A stretch of 40,670 bases of DNA from Gammaproteobacteria bacterium (GCA_009908845.1 JAAAOQ010000132.1:1-40670); one strand, 5' to 3'; shown: positions 8,286-18,183, counted from the first letter of the stretch. Numbers and translations are program-made. The notes: generated from the letters alone by a model not told the origin.

Positions 8286-8530
8286 ATGAGCGACCTTTCT
8301 CTCCACCCACCGGGTGCGGCGCCAACGCCGCCCAAATCGGGCTGCTGAGCGCTGGTTATCGCGAGGTGGATGGCGAAGCCATCTTCCGCCCCCACCACGG
8401 CCGGACCTTCGTCGCCGATGGCCGCTGCCCGGAGATGCCGGCGGAGCCGCGGCAAAAGCCGGCGCTGTTAGCGCGCCTCGGTGCTCGCGTCTACCGGGCA
8501 GCAGCGCTCGGCGGGCTGGGCTTCGCCTAA
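8286..8530 (+). pseudogene. Possible frameshifted small gene with a strong ribosome-binding site
   Basis: A strong Shine-Dalgarno AAGGAGG at 8274-8280 stands five bases before the ATG at 8286. That frame stops after 20 codons at 8348. A shifted frame reads on plausibly as ANAAQIGLLSAGYREVDG, then AIFRPHHGRTFVADG, to TAA at 8528-8530. The two together would make a protein of about 80 residues broken by one frameshift. I do not recognise the family. It could be a sequencing error, a decayed gene or coincidence. Upstream, 8142-8262 has another short open stretch (AGGLGGLGIARAAATEGLDL) of unknown origin. Confidence 0.3.
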
Positions 8531-8630
8531 CGAGGACCGGCGCCGGCCCCGACGACAGCGGCCCTCCTGCTGGACCCAGAGCGGTTTTCGGCGCAGACTC
8601 GAGCATCCGCCCCCGCCGAGAATCACCTGC

Positions 8631-9287
8631 TTGGCCCTTCACGCCTCTTCGCTCCCGCCCAAGCGTCCGCCCACGCTGCCCGAGCAGATCGCCGCGACCC
8701 TGGCCGACCAGGGCTGGTGCGTCACCGATGACTTCCTGCCGCCGCTGCTCGTCTGCCAATTGCGCCAAGAGGCGCAGCAGCGCTGGCAGGCCGGTCATTT
8801 CCGCCGCGCCGGGGTCGGCCGCGGCGCCGAGCTGCGGCTGCGCGACGAGGTCCGCACCGATCGGGTCGCCTGGCTCGATCCGGAGGCGCTGAGCGCGGCC
8901 CAGCGGCTCTACTGGGCCGAGATGGAGCAGCTCCGGCTCGCCCTGAATCAGATGCTCTTCCTCGGGCTCTACGCGCTCGAGGCGCACCTGGCCGTCTATC
9001 CGCCCGGCACCTATTACCGCAAGCACCTGGATCAGTTCCGCGGCATCGGCGCCCGCACGCTGAGCTGCGTGCTCTACCTAAACGAGGCGTGGCAGGAGGA
9101 GGACGGCGGCGCGCTGCGCATCGACACCGAGCCGGAAGCACCCGAGCGCAGTCTGGCCGTGCTGCCCAAGGGCGGACGTTTGGTGACCTTCTTCAGTGCT
9201 CGCTTCCTGCACGAGGTCGAGCCGGCGCAGCGCGAGCGCTTCAGCCTCACCGGCTGGTTCAAGCGTCGTCCGGGACCGCGCGGCTGA
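8631..9287 (+). CDS. 2-oxoglutarate/Fe(II)-dependent oxygenase (prolyl-4-hydroxylase-like)
   Basis: About 218 residues with a complete facial triad. H132 and D134 lie in YYRKHLDQF, H194 in ARFLHEVEP, and an arginine near 203 (AQRERFSLTGWF) should bind 2-oxoglutarate. The segment LSCVLYLNEAWQEEDGGALRI is typical of the prolyl-4-hydroxylase/PiuC-like oxygenase group. It should hydroxylate a protein or small molecule in the cytoplasm; the substrate is unknown. The frame is open from an ATG at 8481, but that region overlaps the preceding debris and is arginine- and proline-rich. The TTG at 8631, ten bases after a GAG, is my preferred start, with limited confidence. The gene converges on topA. Confidence 0.8.
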   Translation: MALHASSLPPKRPPTLPEQIAATLADQGWCVTDDFLPPLLVCQLRQEAQQRWQAGHFRRAGVGRGAELRLRDEVRTDRVAWLDPEALSAAQRLYWAEMEQLRLALNQMLFLGLYALEAHLAVYPPGTYYRKHLDQFRGIGARTLSCVLYLNEAWQEEDGGALRIDTEPEAPERSLAVLPKGGRLVTFFSARFLHEVEPAQRERFSLTGWFKRRPGPRG

Positions 9288-9417
9288 AGCGAGCCGACCG
9301 CCGCGCGGCCCCTCGGCTGCTGCAAACCGAAACGGCGCCGATGCAGGCTGGACTCGATGCCCTCCGCCAGGTCGCGAGCACACCCGAGACCGCGCTCGTG
9401 CCCTTCGAGCGGCAGGC

Positions 9418-11790
9418 TCAGCCTGAGACCGGCTCGGGCCTTGCGGCCGCGTTGGTGTTGTCATCGCCCTCGGCACCCTTGCCATTGGGGTTGACCGGAC
9501 CGGAGCCAGCATCCTCGTCGGCCGGGGCCGTATAGCCGCATTCCTTTTGTGGGCAGACCTTTTGCGCGCCCTTGCTCTTGGTGACCTTCAGGGTCAGGAT
9601 CGGCCAGCCGCAATTCGGACAGGGTTCGGCAAGCGGCTCGTTCCAGACCGCGTAATCGCACTTCGGGTAGGTCGAGCAGGAGTAGAAGATCTTGCCGCGG
9701 CGCGACTTCTTCTTCTGCAGCGTGCCCGCCTCGCATTTCGGGCAGGGGACGCCGGTGTCCTCGGGCTTCTCGAGCGGCTCGATATAGCGGCACTTCGGGT
9801 AGCCGGTACAACCGATGAACTTGCCGTAACGGCCGCGCTTGACGGCCAGGTCCGAGCCGCACTCGGGGCAGGATTTGCCCTCGACGATCTCCGGCTCGTC
9901 ACTGGCGCCACGCTCGGCGTTCAGGTCGCGGGTGTAATCGCAGTTCGGATAATTCGAGCAACCGACGAAGAAGCCGTTGCGGCCGAGCCGCTTGGCCAGT
10001 TGGCCGCCGCACTTCGGGCATTGCTCGTCGATTGCCTCCTGGGTCACATCGCTGCGCTGGACGTTCTCCTGGGTGTACTCGACCCGATCCTTGAACGGCT
10101 TCCAGAACTGCTCGAGTAGCGGGATCCAGTCCTCCTCCCCCCGGGAGACCGCATCGAGCTCGTCCTCGAGACGGGCGGTGAAATCGTAGTCGACGTAGGA
10201 GGTGAAGTGCTCGGTCAGGAACTTGTTGACGATCCGGCCCACATCGGTCGGGATGAAGCGCTTCTTGTCGAGCTCGACGTATTCACGCTCCTGCAAGGTC
10301 GAGATGATCGAGGCATAGGTCGAGGGCCGGCCGATGCCGAGCTCCTCGAGGGCCTTGACCAATGACGCCTCCGAATAGCGCGGCGGCGGCTCGGTGAAGT
10401 GCTGCTCCGGACGGATCGCGAGCAGCTCGACGGTCTGCCCCTGCTTGAGCTCGGGCAGCATACGCTCCTCGTCGTCATCGGCACCCTTCGCATCGTCGCG
10501 CCCTTCGAGATAGACGCGCATGAAGCCGGGCTCGGCGATGGTCGAGCCGGTCGCCCGGAAGCGGTTGCCTGCACCGCAGCCGAGGTCGATCGAGACCAGG
10601 TTGAGCAGCGCGTGCGCCATCTGGCAGGCGACGGTGCGCTTCCAGATCAGCTCGTAGAGCCGGGCCTGATCCGTCGTCAGCTTGGCCTTGATCTGCTCCG
10701 GCAGATAGCGGACCGAGGTCGGCCGGATCGCCTCGTGCGCCTCCTGAGCATTCTTCGACTTGGTCTTGAACAGCCGTGCCTGGGGCGGGAGGTGATCCGA
10801 TCCGTAGCGCTCGGCGATGAACTCGCGCAGCTCCGCGATCGCGTCCTGCGACAGGTTGACCGAGTCGGTCCGCATATAGGTGATCAGGCCGACGGCGCCG
10901 TTGCCGATGTCGACACCCTCGTAGAGCTGCTGAGCGGTGCGCATCGTGCGCTGGGCGGTGAAGCCGAGCTTGCGCGCAGCCTCCTGCTGTAGCGTCGAGG
11001 TAATGAACGGCGGTGCCGGGTTGCGCTTGCGCTGCTTGCGCTCGACCTTGTCGACCGTCAGCTTGCCATTCGCCGCAGCGATCAGGGTGCGCTCGACCTC
11101 GCGCGCCCGCTCCTCATCGGTGATCGTGAACTGCTCGACCTTCTCCCCACCGTACTCGGCCAGCTTGGCGGTAAAGGTCTTGCCCTGATCGGCGGCGTCG
11201 GCCTCGACCGTCCAGTACTCGCGGCTCTGGAACGCCTCGATCTCCTGCTCGCGCTCGACGATCAAGCGCAGGGCGGGACTCTGGACGCGCCCGGCCGAGA
11301 GCCCGCGCCGGACCTTCTTCCACAGCAGCGGCGAGAGGTTGAAGCCAACCAGATAGTCAAGCGCGCGGCGCGCCTGCTGGGCGTTGACCAGATCATAGGA
11401 GAGCTCGCGCGGATGGGCGACCGCGTCGTTCACGGCCCGTTTGGTGATCTCGTTGAACACCACGCGGTAGACCGGGCGCTGACCGATCTGGCGTCGCTTG
11501 CGCAGCAGCTCGTAGAGATGCCAAGAGATGGCTTCACCCTCGCGATCCGGGTCGGTCGCGAGATAGAGGGCATCAGCGGTCTTCAGCTTCTTCGAGATGG
11601 CCTGAACATGCTTTTCGTTGCGGTCGATGATCTGGTACTTCATCTCGAAGCCATGATCCGGATCGACCGCGCCCTCCTTAGGGATGAGGTCGCGTACATG
11701 GCCATAGGAGGCCACGACCTCGAACTCTGGGCCGAGATACTTCTTGATGGTCTTGGCCTTAGCGGGCGACTCGACGACGACGAGGTTCAT
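9418..11790 (-). CDS. topA: DNA topoisomerase I
   Basis: A 790-residue type IA topoisomerase that relaxes negative supercoils. The N-terminal Toprim domain begins MNLVVVESPAKAKTIKKYL and has the acidic DxDxxxE set in ATDPDREGE (residues 79-86). The catalytic tyrosine is about residue 305 in GLITYMRTDS. Four C-terminal zinc ribbons (CxxC...C..C) fill about residues 591-751; the fourth has the spacing of a more diverged ribbon. A hydrophilic tail of about 39 residues follows. I chose the ATG at 11790 because family similarity starts there; the open frame extends 20 codons further. It follows smg on the same strand, as in many gammaproteobacteria. Confidence 0.97.
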   Translation of the reverse strand: MNLVVVESPAKAKTIKKYLGPEFEVVASYGHVRDLIPKEGAVDPDHGFEMKYQIIDRNEKHVQAISKKLKTADALYLATDPDREGEAISWHLYELLRKRRQIGQRPVYRVVFNEITKRAVNDAVAHPRELSYDLVNAQQARRALDYLVGFNLSPLLWKKVRRGLSAGRVQSPALRLIVEREQEIEAFQSREYWTVEADAADQGKTFTAKLAEYGGEKVEQFTITDEERAREVERTLIAAANGKLTVDKVERKQRKRNPAPPFITSTLQQEAARKLGFTAQRTMRTAQQLYEGVDIGNGAVGLITYMRTDSVNLSQDAIAELREFIAERYGSDHLPPQARLFKTKSKNAQEAHEAIRPTSVRYLPEQIKAKLTTDQARLYELIWKRTVACQMAHALLNLVSIDLGCGAGNRFRATGSTIAEPGFMRVYLEGRDDAKGADDDEERMLPELKQGQTVELLAIRPEQHFTEPPPRYSEASLVKALEELGIGRPSTYASIISTLQEREYVELDKKRFIPTDVGRIVNKFLTEHFTSYVDYDFTARLEDELDAVSRGEEDWIPLLEQFWKPFKDRVEYTQENVQRSDVTQEAIDEQCPKCGGQLAKRLGRNGFFVGCSNYPNCDYTRDLNAERGASDEPEIVEGKSCPECGSDLAVKRGRYGKFIGCTGYPKCRYIEPLEKPEDTGVPCPKCEAGTLQKKKSRRGKIFYSCSTYPKCDYAVWNEPLAEPCPNCGWPILTLKVTKSKGAQKVCPQKECGYTAPADEDAGSGPVNPNGKGAEGDDNTNAAARPEPVSG

Positions 11791-11995
11791 AGGCTTGCCT
11801 ATGCGCTGAAATGGAGCGCTAGGAGATACGATCCGCCGCCGCCGCGTCAAGGTCGCGGCTCAGATCGAGGCCGCCGCACAGTGCCGGCGCAGGCATCCGG
11901 CTCGCGCACTCAGCCGGCCGAACCCAGCCGCCTGTGCACCCAGCGTCCGGAGCCGCAGAGGAAAAACGGGCCGTTCTGAGAGCCCGGGCTCGGGC

Positions 11996-12472
11996 TCAGT
12001 GCAGGTAGGCGGGCTCGTCGCCGTAGATGAGCTCTTCCATCTGCGTAAAGGCGTCTTCCTGACCTGGACGATTCATCAGCACCAGCAGCACCACCCATTT
12101 CAGTTCGTCCATCGACACCGCTGCCTGCTCAATGGCGAGCGCGCGGTCGATGACGAGCTCCCGACTCAAAGGGTCGAGAATGCCGTTCTGCTCCAGAAAC
12201 AACAGCAGACCCCGGGCCTCGAGATCGAGCTTGGTCGCTTCGGCAGGCGTATAGATGCGCATCGCACCGAGGTCGCGCGGGCGATAGTCGCTGTGCTCGG
12301 ATCGGCGGGCCAGGTCGTCAAGCCAGGTCAGCGCCTGGGCTACCTCGTTACTGGTGAAACCGGCACGCGTCAGCTCGTCTTCGAGCTCGCCATGATCCTC
12401 TGGCGGCAACGCCTCGCCGTTCATGTAGTTCTCGAACAGGTAGATCAGGACATCGACCATGTTGTCGTACAT
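11996..12472 (-). CDS. smg: Smg family protein (DUF494)
   Basis: A 158-residue protein beginning MYDNMVDVLIYLFENYMN and ending EELIYGDEPAYLH. It is typical of the Smg/DUF494 family in length and ends. The family's biochemical role is not established; it sits next to dprA and topA in gammaproteobacteria, as here. The downstream 205 bases to topA contain a GC-rich inverted repeat (GAGCCCG/CGGGCTC, about 11978-11997) followed by a short T run on the minus strand near 11963, a weak terminator candidate. Confidence 0.93.
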   Translation of the reverse strand: MYDNMVDVLIYLFENYMNGEALPPEDHGELEDELTRAGFTSNEVAQALTWLDDLARRSEHSDYRPRDLGAMRIYTPAEATKLDLEARGLLLFLEQNGILDPLSRELVIDRALAIEQAAVSMDELKWVVLLVLMNRPGQEDAFTQMEELIYGDEPAYLH

Positions 12473-12597
12473 TCAAGGTCCTCAGAATGAGATGGCGGAT
12501 CTCAGGGGCAGCAGCCAACTGAACAGGAGGGTTAGGATGCCGACGGGGCAATCCTCGCGGTCACCCGCGGATTGGGGTAACGAGCGCACGGAACGAA

Positions 12598-13755
12598 CTA
12601 GTCCCCCCTCCGTGCAAAGCGGCCACCGGGTAGACATGATACATGGCCCTGCAGCTCGAGGAGCAACAACATCGAAGAAACTTCTTGGGCTGAGAACCCG
12701 GTCCGCTCAACGAGCTGATCGAGCGCGACCGGATCATGGCCCATTCCCTCGAGCAAGCGGCAGTAGTCAGCATCGAGTCCCGGTGTCGCCATCGCCAGCG
12801 GCGGCTGCGGGTCCAACGCGCTCATCGTCTTCGCAGCGGGCAGCGCCTGGGCAGCTGAAGAGGCGAGGAAATCTTGCAGCTGAGGTGCGAGCTCCTCGAG
12901 TAATTGATCGACGCTGTCGATCAATTTGGCACCTTCACGGATCAGCGCATGACAACCGCGCGCGAGTGGATTATGGATCGATCCCGGAACGGCGAACACC
13001 TCCCGTCCCTGCTCGGCAGCATAGCGCGCCGTGATCAAGGAGCCGCTGCGCGGTGCCGCCTCGGTCACCAGCGTCCCCAGACTCAGGCCGCTGATGGTCA
13101 GATTCCGCCGCGGGAAATGGCTCGGCTGAGGCCCGGTCCCAGGAGGAAACTCGCTCACCAGCGCCCCTTCCGCGGCGATCCGGCGCGCCAGCTCGCGATT
13201 CACTGCCGGGTAGACGCGGTCCGGACCGGTTCCGAGCACGGCGATCGTGCGTCCGGTCTCGAGTGCCCCCTGATGCGCGGCCGAATCGATACCGGACGCC
13301 ATGCCGCTCGTGATGACGAGCCCCAGACCGGCGAGATGGGATGCGAACGCCTTCGTGGTCTGGACCCCGCCCGGGGTCGGATTGCGACTGCCGACGACGG
13401 CCAGCTGGGGCTCCTGCAACAGCCCCGCTTCCCCCCGCACAAACAGGACTGGTGGCGCCGTCGGCACCTCGGCCAAGCGGGACGGGTAACGCGGATCAGT
13501 TCGGGTCAGCACGGTCGCGTCCTCGTGCTCCGCCCACGCCAGGGCAGCCTCTAGGGTCACTGCATCCGGATTCCGCAGCGCGGTGATCATGGTCTCACTG
13601 AGCCCCACCGCAGTGAGGGCCTGTGTGGACGCCTCACAGGCGCTCTGAGGGCCACCAAACGCATGCAGCAGCTTCGTGATGCGCCGCGGCCCGAGCCCGG
13701 GCGCCAGTAACAATGCGAGCCAGGCCCTGAGCTCGGCATCGGCAGGCCCAGTCAT
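12598..13755 (-). CDS. dprA: DNA-processing protein DprA
   Basis: A 385-residue DprA/Smf protein, which loads RecA onto incoming single-stranded DNA in natural transformation and recombination. A SAM-like N-terminal part (LLAPGLGPRRITKLL) leads to the extended Rossmann core, with VVGSRNPTPGG and SGMASGIDSAAHQGALE, then VSEFPPGTGPQPSHFPRRN. The C-terminal winged-helix (DML1-type) region runs from about 325. The LysM gene ends just three bases before its start, on the same strand. Presence of dprA alone does not show competence. Confidence 0.95.
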   Translation of the reverse strand: MTGPADAELRAWLALLLAPGLGPRRITKLLHAFGGPQSACEASTQALTAVGLSETMITALRNPDAVTLEAALAWAEHEDATVLTRTDPRYPSRLAEVPTAPPVLFVRGEAGLLQEPQLAVVGSRNPTPGGVQTTKAFASHLAGLGLVITSGMASGIDSAAHQGALETGRTIAVLGTGPDRVYPAVNRELARRIAAEGALVSEFPPGTGPQPSHFPRRNLTISGLSLGTLVTEAAPRSGSLITARYAAEQGREVFAVPGSIHNPLARGCHALIREGAKLIDSVDQLLEELAPQLQDFLASSAAQALPAAKTMSALDPQPPLAMATPGLDADYCRLLEGMGHDPVALDQLVERTGFSAQEVSSMLLLLELQGHVSCLPGGRFARRGD

Positions 13756-13758
13756 CCC

Positions 13759-14985
13759 TCAGCCCTCGCCCGGCCGGGCGACCGTCTCACCCACATGCAT
13801 CGCCTGGTTGGCGCGCATGACCAAGGCAAAGCTCACACGCGGAAAGACCCGGAACACCATGACGAGGCCAGCGCGGGAGCTCGGCACGATGTAGGTCTCC
13901 GACGGCCGCTCGGCCCGGCGATGCAGCGGCAACGGGGCGTTCGGGTCGGGCCGATCACGGTTCCAGCCGGTATGCTGCCAATCACCGAGCCAGAAGGAGC
14001 TGTCGAGCGGGCTTTCGTCGCGCCAATTCCAATCATCGCGGTTCCGTGCGACGGGGTCCTCTGCCTCTCGGCCGCCGCGAAACACGCCAAAGACGTGCCC
14101 GACCTCGACGCCGTCCCGACGGCCCCGATCCAGCACGACGACATCATACTGACCGATCTGCGAGACGCCATCGAGCACCGAGATGATGTGCCCCTCGAGC
14201 GCGGGCGGCGCCGGTTTTGGCGCAAAGCTCCGGATCGGGTTCTCGTCGCGCGCGGGGTGAAGCCGATCGCCGACCTCAACCTGCATCGCTGTATTGGTTA
14301 CGAGCAGGATCGCAGGGTCACCGGGGCGCTCGAGCTGCGCCTCGGCCACGAAGGACGCCTCATAACCGAGCAATTCGTCGGTGTCAGGATCACGCAAGGC
14401 CTCACCGGGACGCAGCACCTCGTAGCTCCGGCCAACCGGCTCAGTGATCTGGCGCACGAAGATGCGGTCGCCGCTTCCAGCCAGCAGACGCTCGCGCGGA
14501 AAGCCGACCACATAGGGCGCATCATCGAGCTCGCGTGAATCCGCTACCCACGGGCGCGAGAGGAATGGCGCTACCGTACCGATCGGCACGGTCGGGATCG
14601 CCGCGTCCAGCTCGGTGACCCTGACCCGCGGTGACAGCTTGACGACCCGCATCCCGTCAGTGGCATAACGCACGCGCGGCGCGCCAGCATCGCTGAGATC
14701 GAGCACCAGCCGATCCCCTGGATAGATGCGATTCGGGTCTGAGATCTCAGGATTGCCTCGCCAGACCTCGGGCCACCGCCAGGGAGCACGCAGAAACCGT
14801 CCGGCGATCTCCCACAAGGTATCCCCGGGACGGACGACGTAGACCTCCGGCGCATCCGGCTGCAGCTGCACCTGCGCCGGGCATAGCGATGAGCCGGCAC
14901 AAAGACCGAGTACGGCCAGCATAGGCCAGCCGCTGAAACGACCTGGTAGCAATCGCGGCCACCTCTGCGGCACCGATCGGGCCAC
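13759..14985 (-). CDS. LysM-domain peptidoglycan-binding protein
   Basis: About 408 residues with an N-terminal signal-like segment (MLAVLGLCAGSSLCPAQ). A LysM domain follows (VYVVRPGDTLWEIAGRFL, then NPEISDPNRIYPGDRLVL). LysM domains bind peptidoglycan, so the protein is expected in the periplasm. The long C-terminal region has beta-rich repeats with paired glycines but no catalytic motif I recognise. It precedes dprA and faces def, the usual place of this LysM gene in gammaproteobacteria. The start is uncertain: GTG at 14985 (GGAG upstream) or 14973, an ATG at 14922 next to the hydrophobic core, or an ATG at 15111 with a poor ribosome site. Confidence 0.82.
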   Translation of the reverse strand: MARSVPQRWPRLLPGRFSGWPMLAVLGLCAGSSLCPAQVQLQPDAPEVYVVRPGDTLWEIAGRFLRAPWRWPEVWRGNPEISDPNRIYPGDRLVLDLSDAGAPRVRYATDGMRVVKLSPRVRVTELDAAIPTVPIGTVAPFLSRPWVADSRELDDAPYVVGFPRERLLAGSGDRIFVRQITEPVGRSYEVLRPGEALRDPDTDELLGYEASFVAEAQLERPGDPAILLVTNTAMQVEVGDRLHPARDENPIRSFAPKPAPPALEGHIISVLDGVSQIGQYDVVVLDRGRRDGVEVGHVFGVFRGGREAEDPVARNRDDWNWRDESPLDSSFWLGDWQHTGWNRDRPDPNAPLPLHRRAERPSETYIVPSSRAGLVMVFRVFPRVSFALVMRANQAMHVGETVARPGEG

Positions 14986-15185
14986 CTCGCTGAGCGCTCC
15001 GGCCGGCGTCCGAGCCAGCGTTCGCCGAAGAGACCCAGGCCAGCAGGGGCGCCGAAAAGAACCGAGAAGCACTAGCACCCGGGTCAACGGTCTTGCACAA
15101 TAAGCTATCATCGCAATGTAGACCAGACGATTTTTGCCTTGCCCCGGACCCAGCCCGAGCCGGGAGCAGAGATTGATACGCAACT

Positions 15186-15722
15186 ATGGCTCAACTCGAT
15201 ATATTGACGTTCCCCGACGCACGTCTGCGCCGAACCGCAGAGCCGGTGGAACAGGTAGACGACAGCATCCGGCAGCTGATCGATGACATGCTGGAGACCA
15301 TGTATGCAGCGCCCGGGATCGGGCTCGCCGCGATCCAGGTGAACGTGCCCAAGCGCGTGATCGTCATCGACATCTCGGAGGATCACTCCGAGCCCCTCTG
15401 TCTGGTCAATCCTGAGATCCTGATGCGCACCGGCGAGGAAGAGATGGACGAGGGATGCCTTTCGGTGCCCGGCTTCTTCGAAACCGTCAAGCGTGCCGAT
15501 CGCATCCGCGTTCGAGCCCTGAACCGGGACGGGGAGCCGTTCGAACTCGAGACCGACGGGTTGCTCGCGGTCTGCATCCAGCATGAGATCGATCATCTCG
15601 ACGGCCGTCTGTTCGTTGATCATATCTCTTCATTGAAACGCCAGCGCATTCGCAAGAAGCTCGAAAAGGAGCGGCGGACACCGCAACCGGCCACAGCCAC
15701 CGCACAACGATCCGCAATCTGA
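15186..15722 (+). CDS. def: Peptide deformylase
   Basis: A 178-residue type I deformylase that removes the formyl group from new N-terminal methionines. All three motifs are present: GIGLAAIQ (44-51), EGCLS (89-93, metal ligand C91) and HEIDH (133-137, two metal histidines and the catalytic glutamate). It is followed after 58 bases by fmt, which makes the formyl-Met-tRNA substrate upstream in the same cycle. The start is the ATG at 15186. Confidence 0.97.
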   Translation: MAQLDILTFPDARLRRTAEPVEQVDDSIRQLIDDMLETMYAAPGIGLAAIQVNVPKRVIVIDISEDHSEPLCLVNPEILMRTGEEEMDEGCLSVPGFFETVKRADRIRVRALNRDGEPFELETDGLLAVCIQHEIDHLDGRLFVDHISSLKRQRIRKKLEKERRTPQPATATAQRSAI

Positions 15723-15780
15723 TGCGACTCGGCAACCAACCGCCCTTCGAACATCAGCGCTTCTGAGATCCAGGGACCGA

Positions 15781-16722
15781 ATGGCCGCAACGCGCATCCT
15801 GTTCGCCGGCACCCCCGACTTCGCGGTCCCTGCATTGAGCGCCCTGATCGCGGCCGAATGGTCGGTCGTCGGCGTCTATACCCAACCCGACCGGCCCGCC
15901 GGCCGCGGCCGTAAGACGGTGCCGGGGCCGGTCAAGCAGGTCGCGCTCGACGCGGGCCTGCTGGTGTTTCAGCCGCCTTCCCTGAAGACCCCAGCCACCA
16001 TCGAGCAATTGCAGGGGCTCAACGCCGACATCATGATCGTCGCGGCCTACGGGCTGATCCTGCCGCCTGCGGCATTGGCCAGCCCTCGTCTCGGCTGCAT
16101 CAATATCCATGCCTCGCTGCTGCCGCAATGGCGGGGCGCGGCTCCAATTCAACGCGCCCTGCTTGCTGGCGACGAGGCCACCGGCATCAGCCTGATGCAG
16201 ATGGAGGCCGGATTGGATACCGGCCCGGTCTATGCGACGCAGCGGACCCGGATCGCACCGCGCGAGACTGGGGGCAGTCTACACGATCGCCTCGCGGCGA
16301 TCGGCGCCAAGCTCTTGCTAGACAAACTGCCCGAGATCATCGCTGGACAGCTCACGCCAGCACCGCAGGATGCCGAGCAGGCGACCTATGCAGCCAAGCT
16401 GGAGAAGGACGAGGCGCCGATCGACTGGAGCCAATCAGCGGAGGCAATCGACCGGCGTATCCGCGCGTTCAACCCCTGGCCGGTCGCCCAGACGCGCTGC
16501 GGCGGAGATACCCTGCGCATCTGGGAGGCGATGCCGCTTGAGGGCGATGACACGCACAATTCCCCACCGGGCAGCATCCTCGGAAGCGGTCCCGACGGGA
16601 TCGATGTGGCAACCGGTGCCGGGGTGCTCAGGATCACCCGACTCCAGGCACCGGGCAAGCGCAAGATTGCTGCCGCCGACTTTGCCCATTCACGCCGCCT
16701 CGATGGCACCGTCTTTGGCTAG
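15781..16722 (+). CDS. fmt: Methionyl-tRNA formyltransferase
   Basis: A 313-residue enzyme transferring formyl from 10-formyl-tetrahydrofolate to initiator Met-tRNA. The N-terminal hydrolase-like domain starts RILFAGTPDFAVPALSAL. The catalytic stretch GCINIHASLLPQWRGAAPIQRALLAGD carries the N, H and D residues, although the usual HPSLLP reads HASLLP. ETGGSLHDRLA and the C-terminal OB-fold (RIRAFNPWPVAQT onward) complete it. It lies between def and rsmB in the conserved order. Confidence 0.96.
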   Translation: MAATRILFAGTPDFAVPALSALIAAEWSVVGVYTQPDRPAGRGRKTVPGPVKQVALDAGLLVFQPPSLKTPATIEQLQGLNADIMIVAAYGLILPPAALASPRLGCINIHASLLPQWRGAAPIQRALLAGDEATGISLMQMEAGLDTGPVYATQRTRIAPRETGGSLHDRLAAIGAKLLLDKLPEIIAGQLTPAPQDAEQATYAAKLEKDEAPIDWSQSAEAIDRRIRAFNPWPVAQTRCGGDTLRIWEAMPLEGDDTHNSPPGSILGSGPDGIDVATGAGVLRITRLQAPGKRKIAAADFAHSRRLDGTVFG

Positions 16723-16785
16723 CCGCCATATCGGACAGGAGCCACGAGACGGTAACGCCAACGAGCAGCAACCCAGGCCCGAGTG

Positions 16786-18183
16786 ATGCGGTCTGCACCG
16801 AGCCGAGCCAAACCCGTCTCCAAATCCGCGCAAGCAGACAGCGATGCCTCGGCCAAGGGCGTCGCGGTTCGCGCCAGCGCGGCCCGGTTGGTTCATGCGG
16901 TCCGGGCCGAAGGGAGGTCGCTGACCGACGCCCTCGCCGCAAGCGCGACGCGACCGGCCGCTCGCGATGAGGCGCTGCTGAGCGAGCTCGCGTTCGGGAC
17001 CCTGCGCCTATTGCCACGCCTCGAGGCCATCTCCGACCGGCTCTTGCAGCGGCCGCTCAAGCCAAACGACCGGATCATCGGTTCGCTTCTGCTGGTCGGC
17101 CTCTACCAGTTGAGCGCACTGCGCATCCCCGATCACGCGGCGGTCTCGGCGACAGTCGCTGCAACACGCCGGCTGGAACGGCCACGCGCGGCTGGCCTGA
17201 TCAACGCCACACTGCGGCGCTTCCAGCGCGAGCGCAGCATGCTCCTGGCCGAGGTCGAGCGCGACGCCCAGGCACTCTGGCTCCTGCCGCAGTGGCTCCT
17301 TCAGCGTATTCGCCGGGCTTGGCCCAACGACTGGCAGGCGATCGCCACGGCCTCAAGTGGCCGCGGGCCGATGTTCGTGCGCATCAACCCATTGCGGATC
17401 GCGCCATCGGCCTATGCGGAGCGTCTCGCAGCCGCTGGCATCGAGGCCGATCCGCTATCAGAACGGCCCGGAGGCCTCAGGCTGCAGCAACCGCTCACAT
17501 CGGACAAGCTACCCGGATTCGTCGAAGGGGAGGTCTCGATCCAGGATGCCGGTGCTCAGTGGGCTGCGCCGCTGTTGGCGCCGCAGCCGGGCGAGCGCGT
17601 CCTCGACGCCTGCGCCGCCCCTGGCGGCAAGACCGCCCATCTGCTCGAGTATACCGGTGGGCGGCTGGAGCTCACGGCGTTGGATTCGAGCGCCAAACGA
17701 CTCGAGGCACTGCGCGCCAACCTCCGCCGCCTTGGCCTCGATGCTCGGGTGCGCATTGGCGATGCCGGCATTCCCGACCCGAGTTGGGCAGATGGCAGCT
17801 ACCAGCGCATCCTGCTCGACGCGCCCTGCTCGGCAACCGGCGTGATCCGCCGACACCCCGATATCAAATGCCTGCGCCGCGACAAGGACATCGCCGCGCT
17901 CGTCCAGACCCAAGCCGCTCTGCTGGACGCCCTCTGGCAGCACCTGGCGCCGAACGGGAAGCTGCTCTATGTCACCTGCTCGTTACTGCCCGACGAGAAC
18001 GAGGAGCAGATTACGGCCTTTCTCGGGCGTCAGCATGATGCCCGCGAGCGGCCTTTGCCAGCCAAGGTCGGACGGGCGTGCCGCCATGGACGACAACTGC
18101 TGCCGACCGAGGAGGGACCAGACGGCTTCTACTTCGCGCTGCTGCAAAAGGACCCAGCGAGCGGTAACGAGACGAGGCCATGA
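16786..18183 (+). CDS. rsmB: 16S rRNA (cytosine-967-C5)-methyltransferase
   Basis: A 465-residue RsmB. An N-terminal NusB-like RNA-binding domain covers about residues 30-170. The SAM-binding domain then has VLDACAAPGGKTAHLLE (motif I) and the two conserved cysteines: the PC motif in DAPCSATGVIRRHPDIK and the catalytic TCS motif in LLYVTCSLLPDENEEQ. The ATG at 16786 is preceded by an in-frame GTG at 16783. The stop overlaps the next gene in ATGA, the first of four consecutive four-base overlaps. Confidence 0.96.
   Translation: MRSAPSRAKPVSKSAQADSDASAKGVAVRASAARLVHAVRAEGRSLTDALAASATRPAARDEALLSELAFGTLRLLPRLEAISDRLLQRPLKPNDRIIGSLLLVGLYQLSALRIPDHAAVSATVAATRRLERPRAAGLINATLRRFQRERSMLLAEVERDAQALWLLPQWLLQRIRRAWPNDWQAIATASSGRGPMFVRINPLRIAPSAYAERLAAAGIEADPLSERPGGLRLQQPLTSDKLPGFVEGEVSIQDAGAQWAAPLLAPQPGERVLDACAAPGGKTAHLLEYTGGRLELTALDSSAKRLEALRANLRRLGLDARVRIGDAGIPDPSWADGSYQRILLDAPCSATGVIRRHPDIKCLRRDKDIAALVQTQAALLDALWQHLAPNGKLLYVTCSLLPDENEEQITAFLGRQHDARERPLPAKVGRACRHGRQLLPTEEGPDGFYFALLQKDPASGNETRP

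Noticed and set aside
7965-9026. 353-codon minus-strand frame across the antitoxin upstream region and the oxygenase
   Set aside because: Antisense to the oxygenase with its intact HxD...H triad; no recognisable domain.
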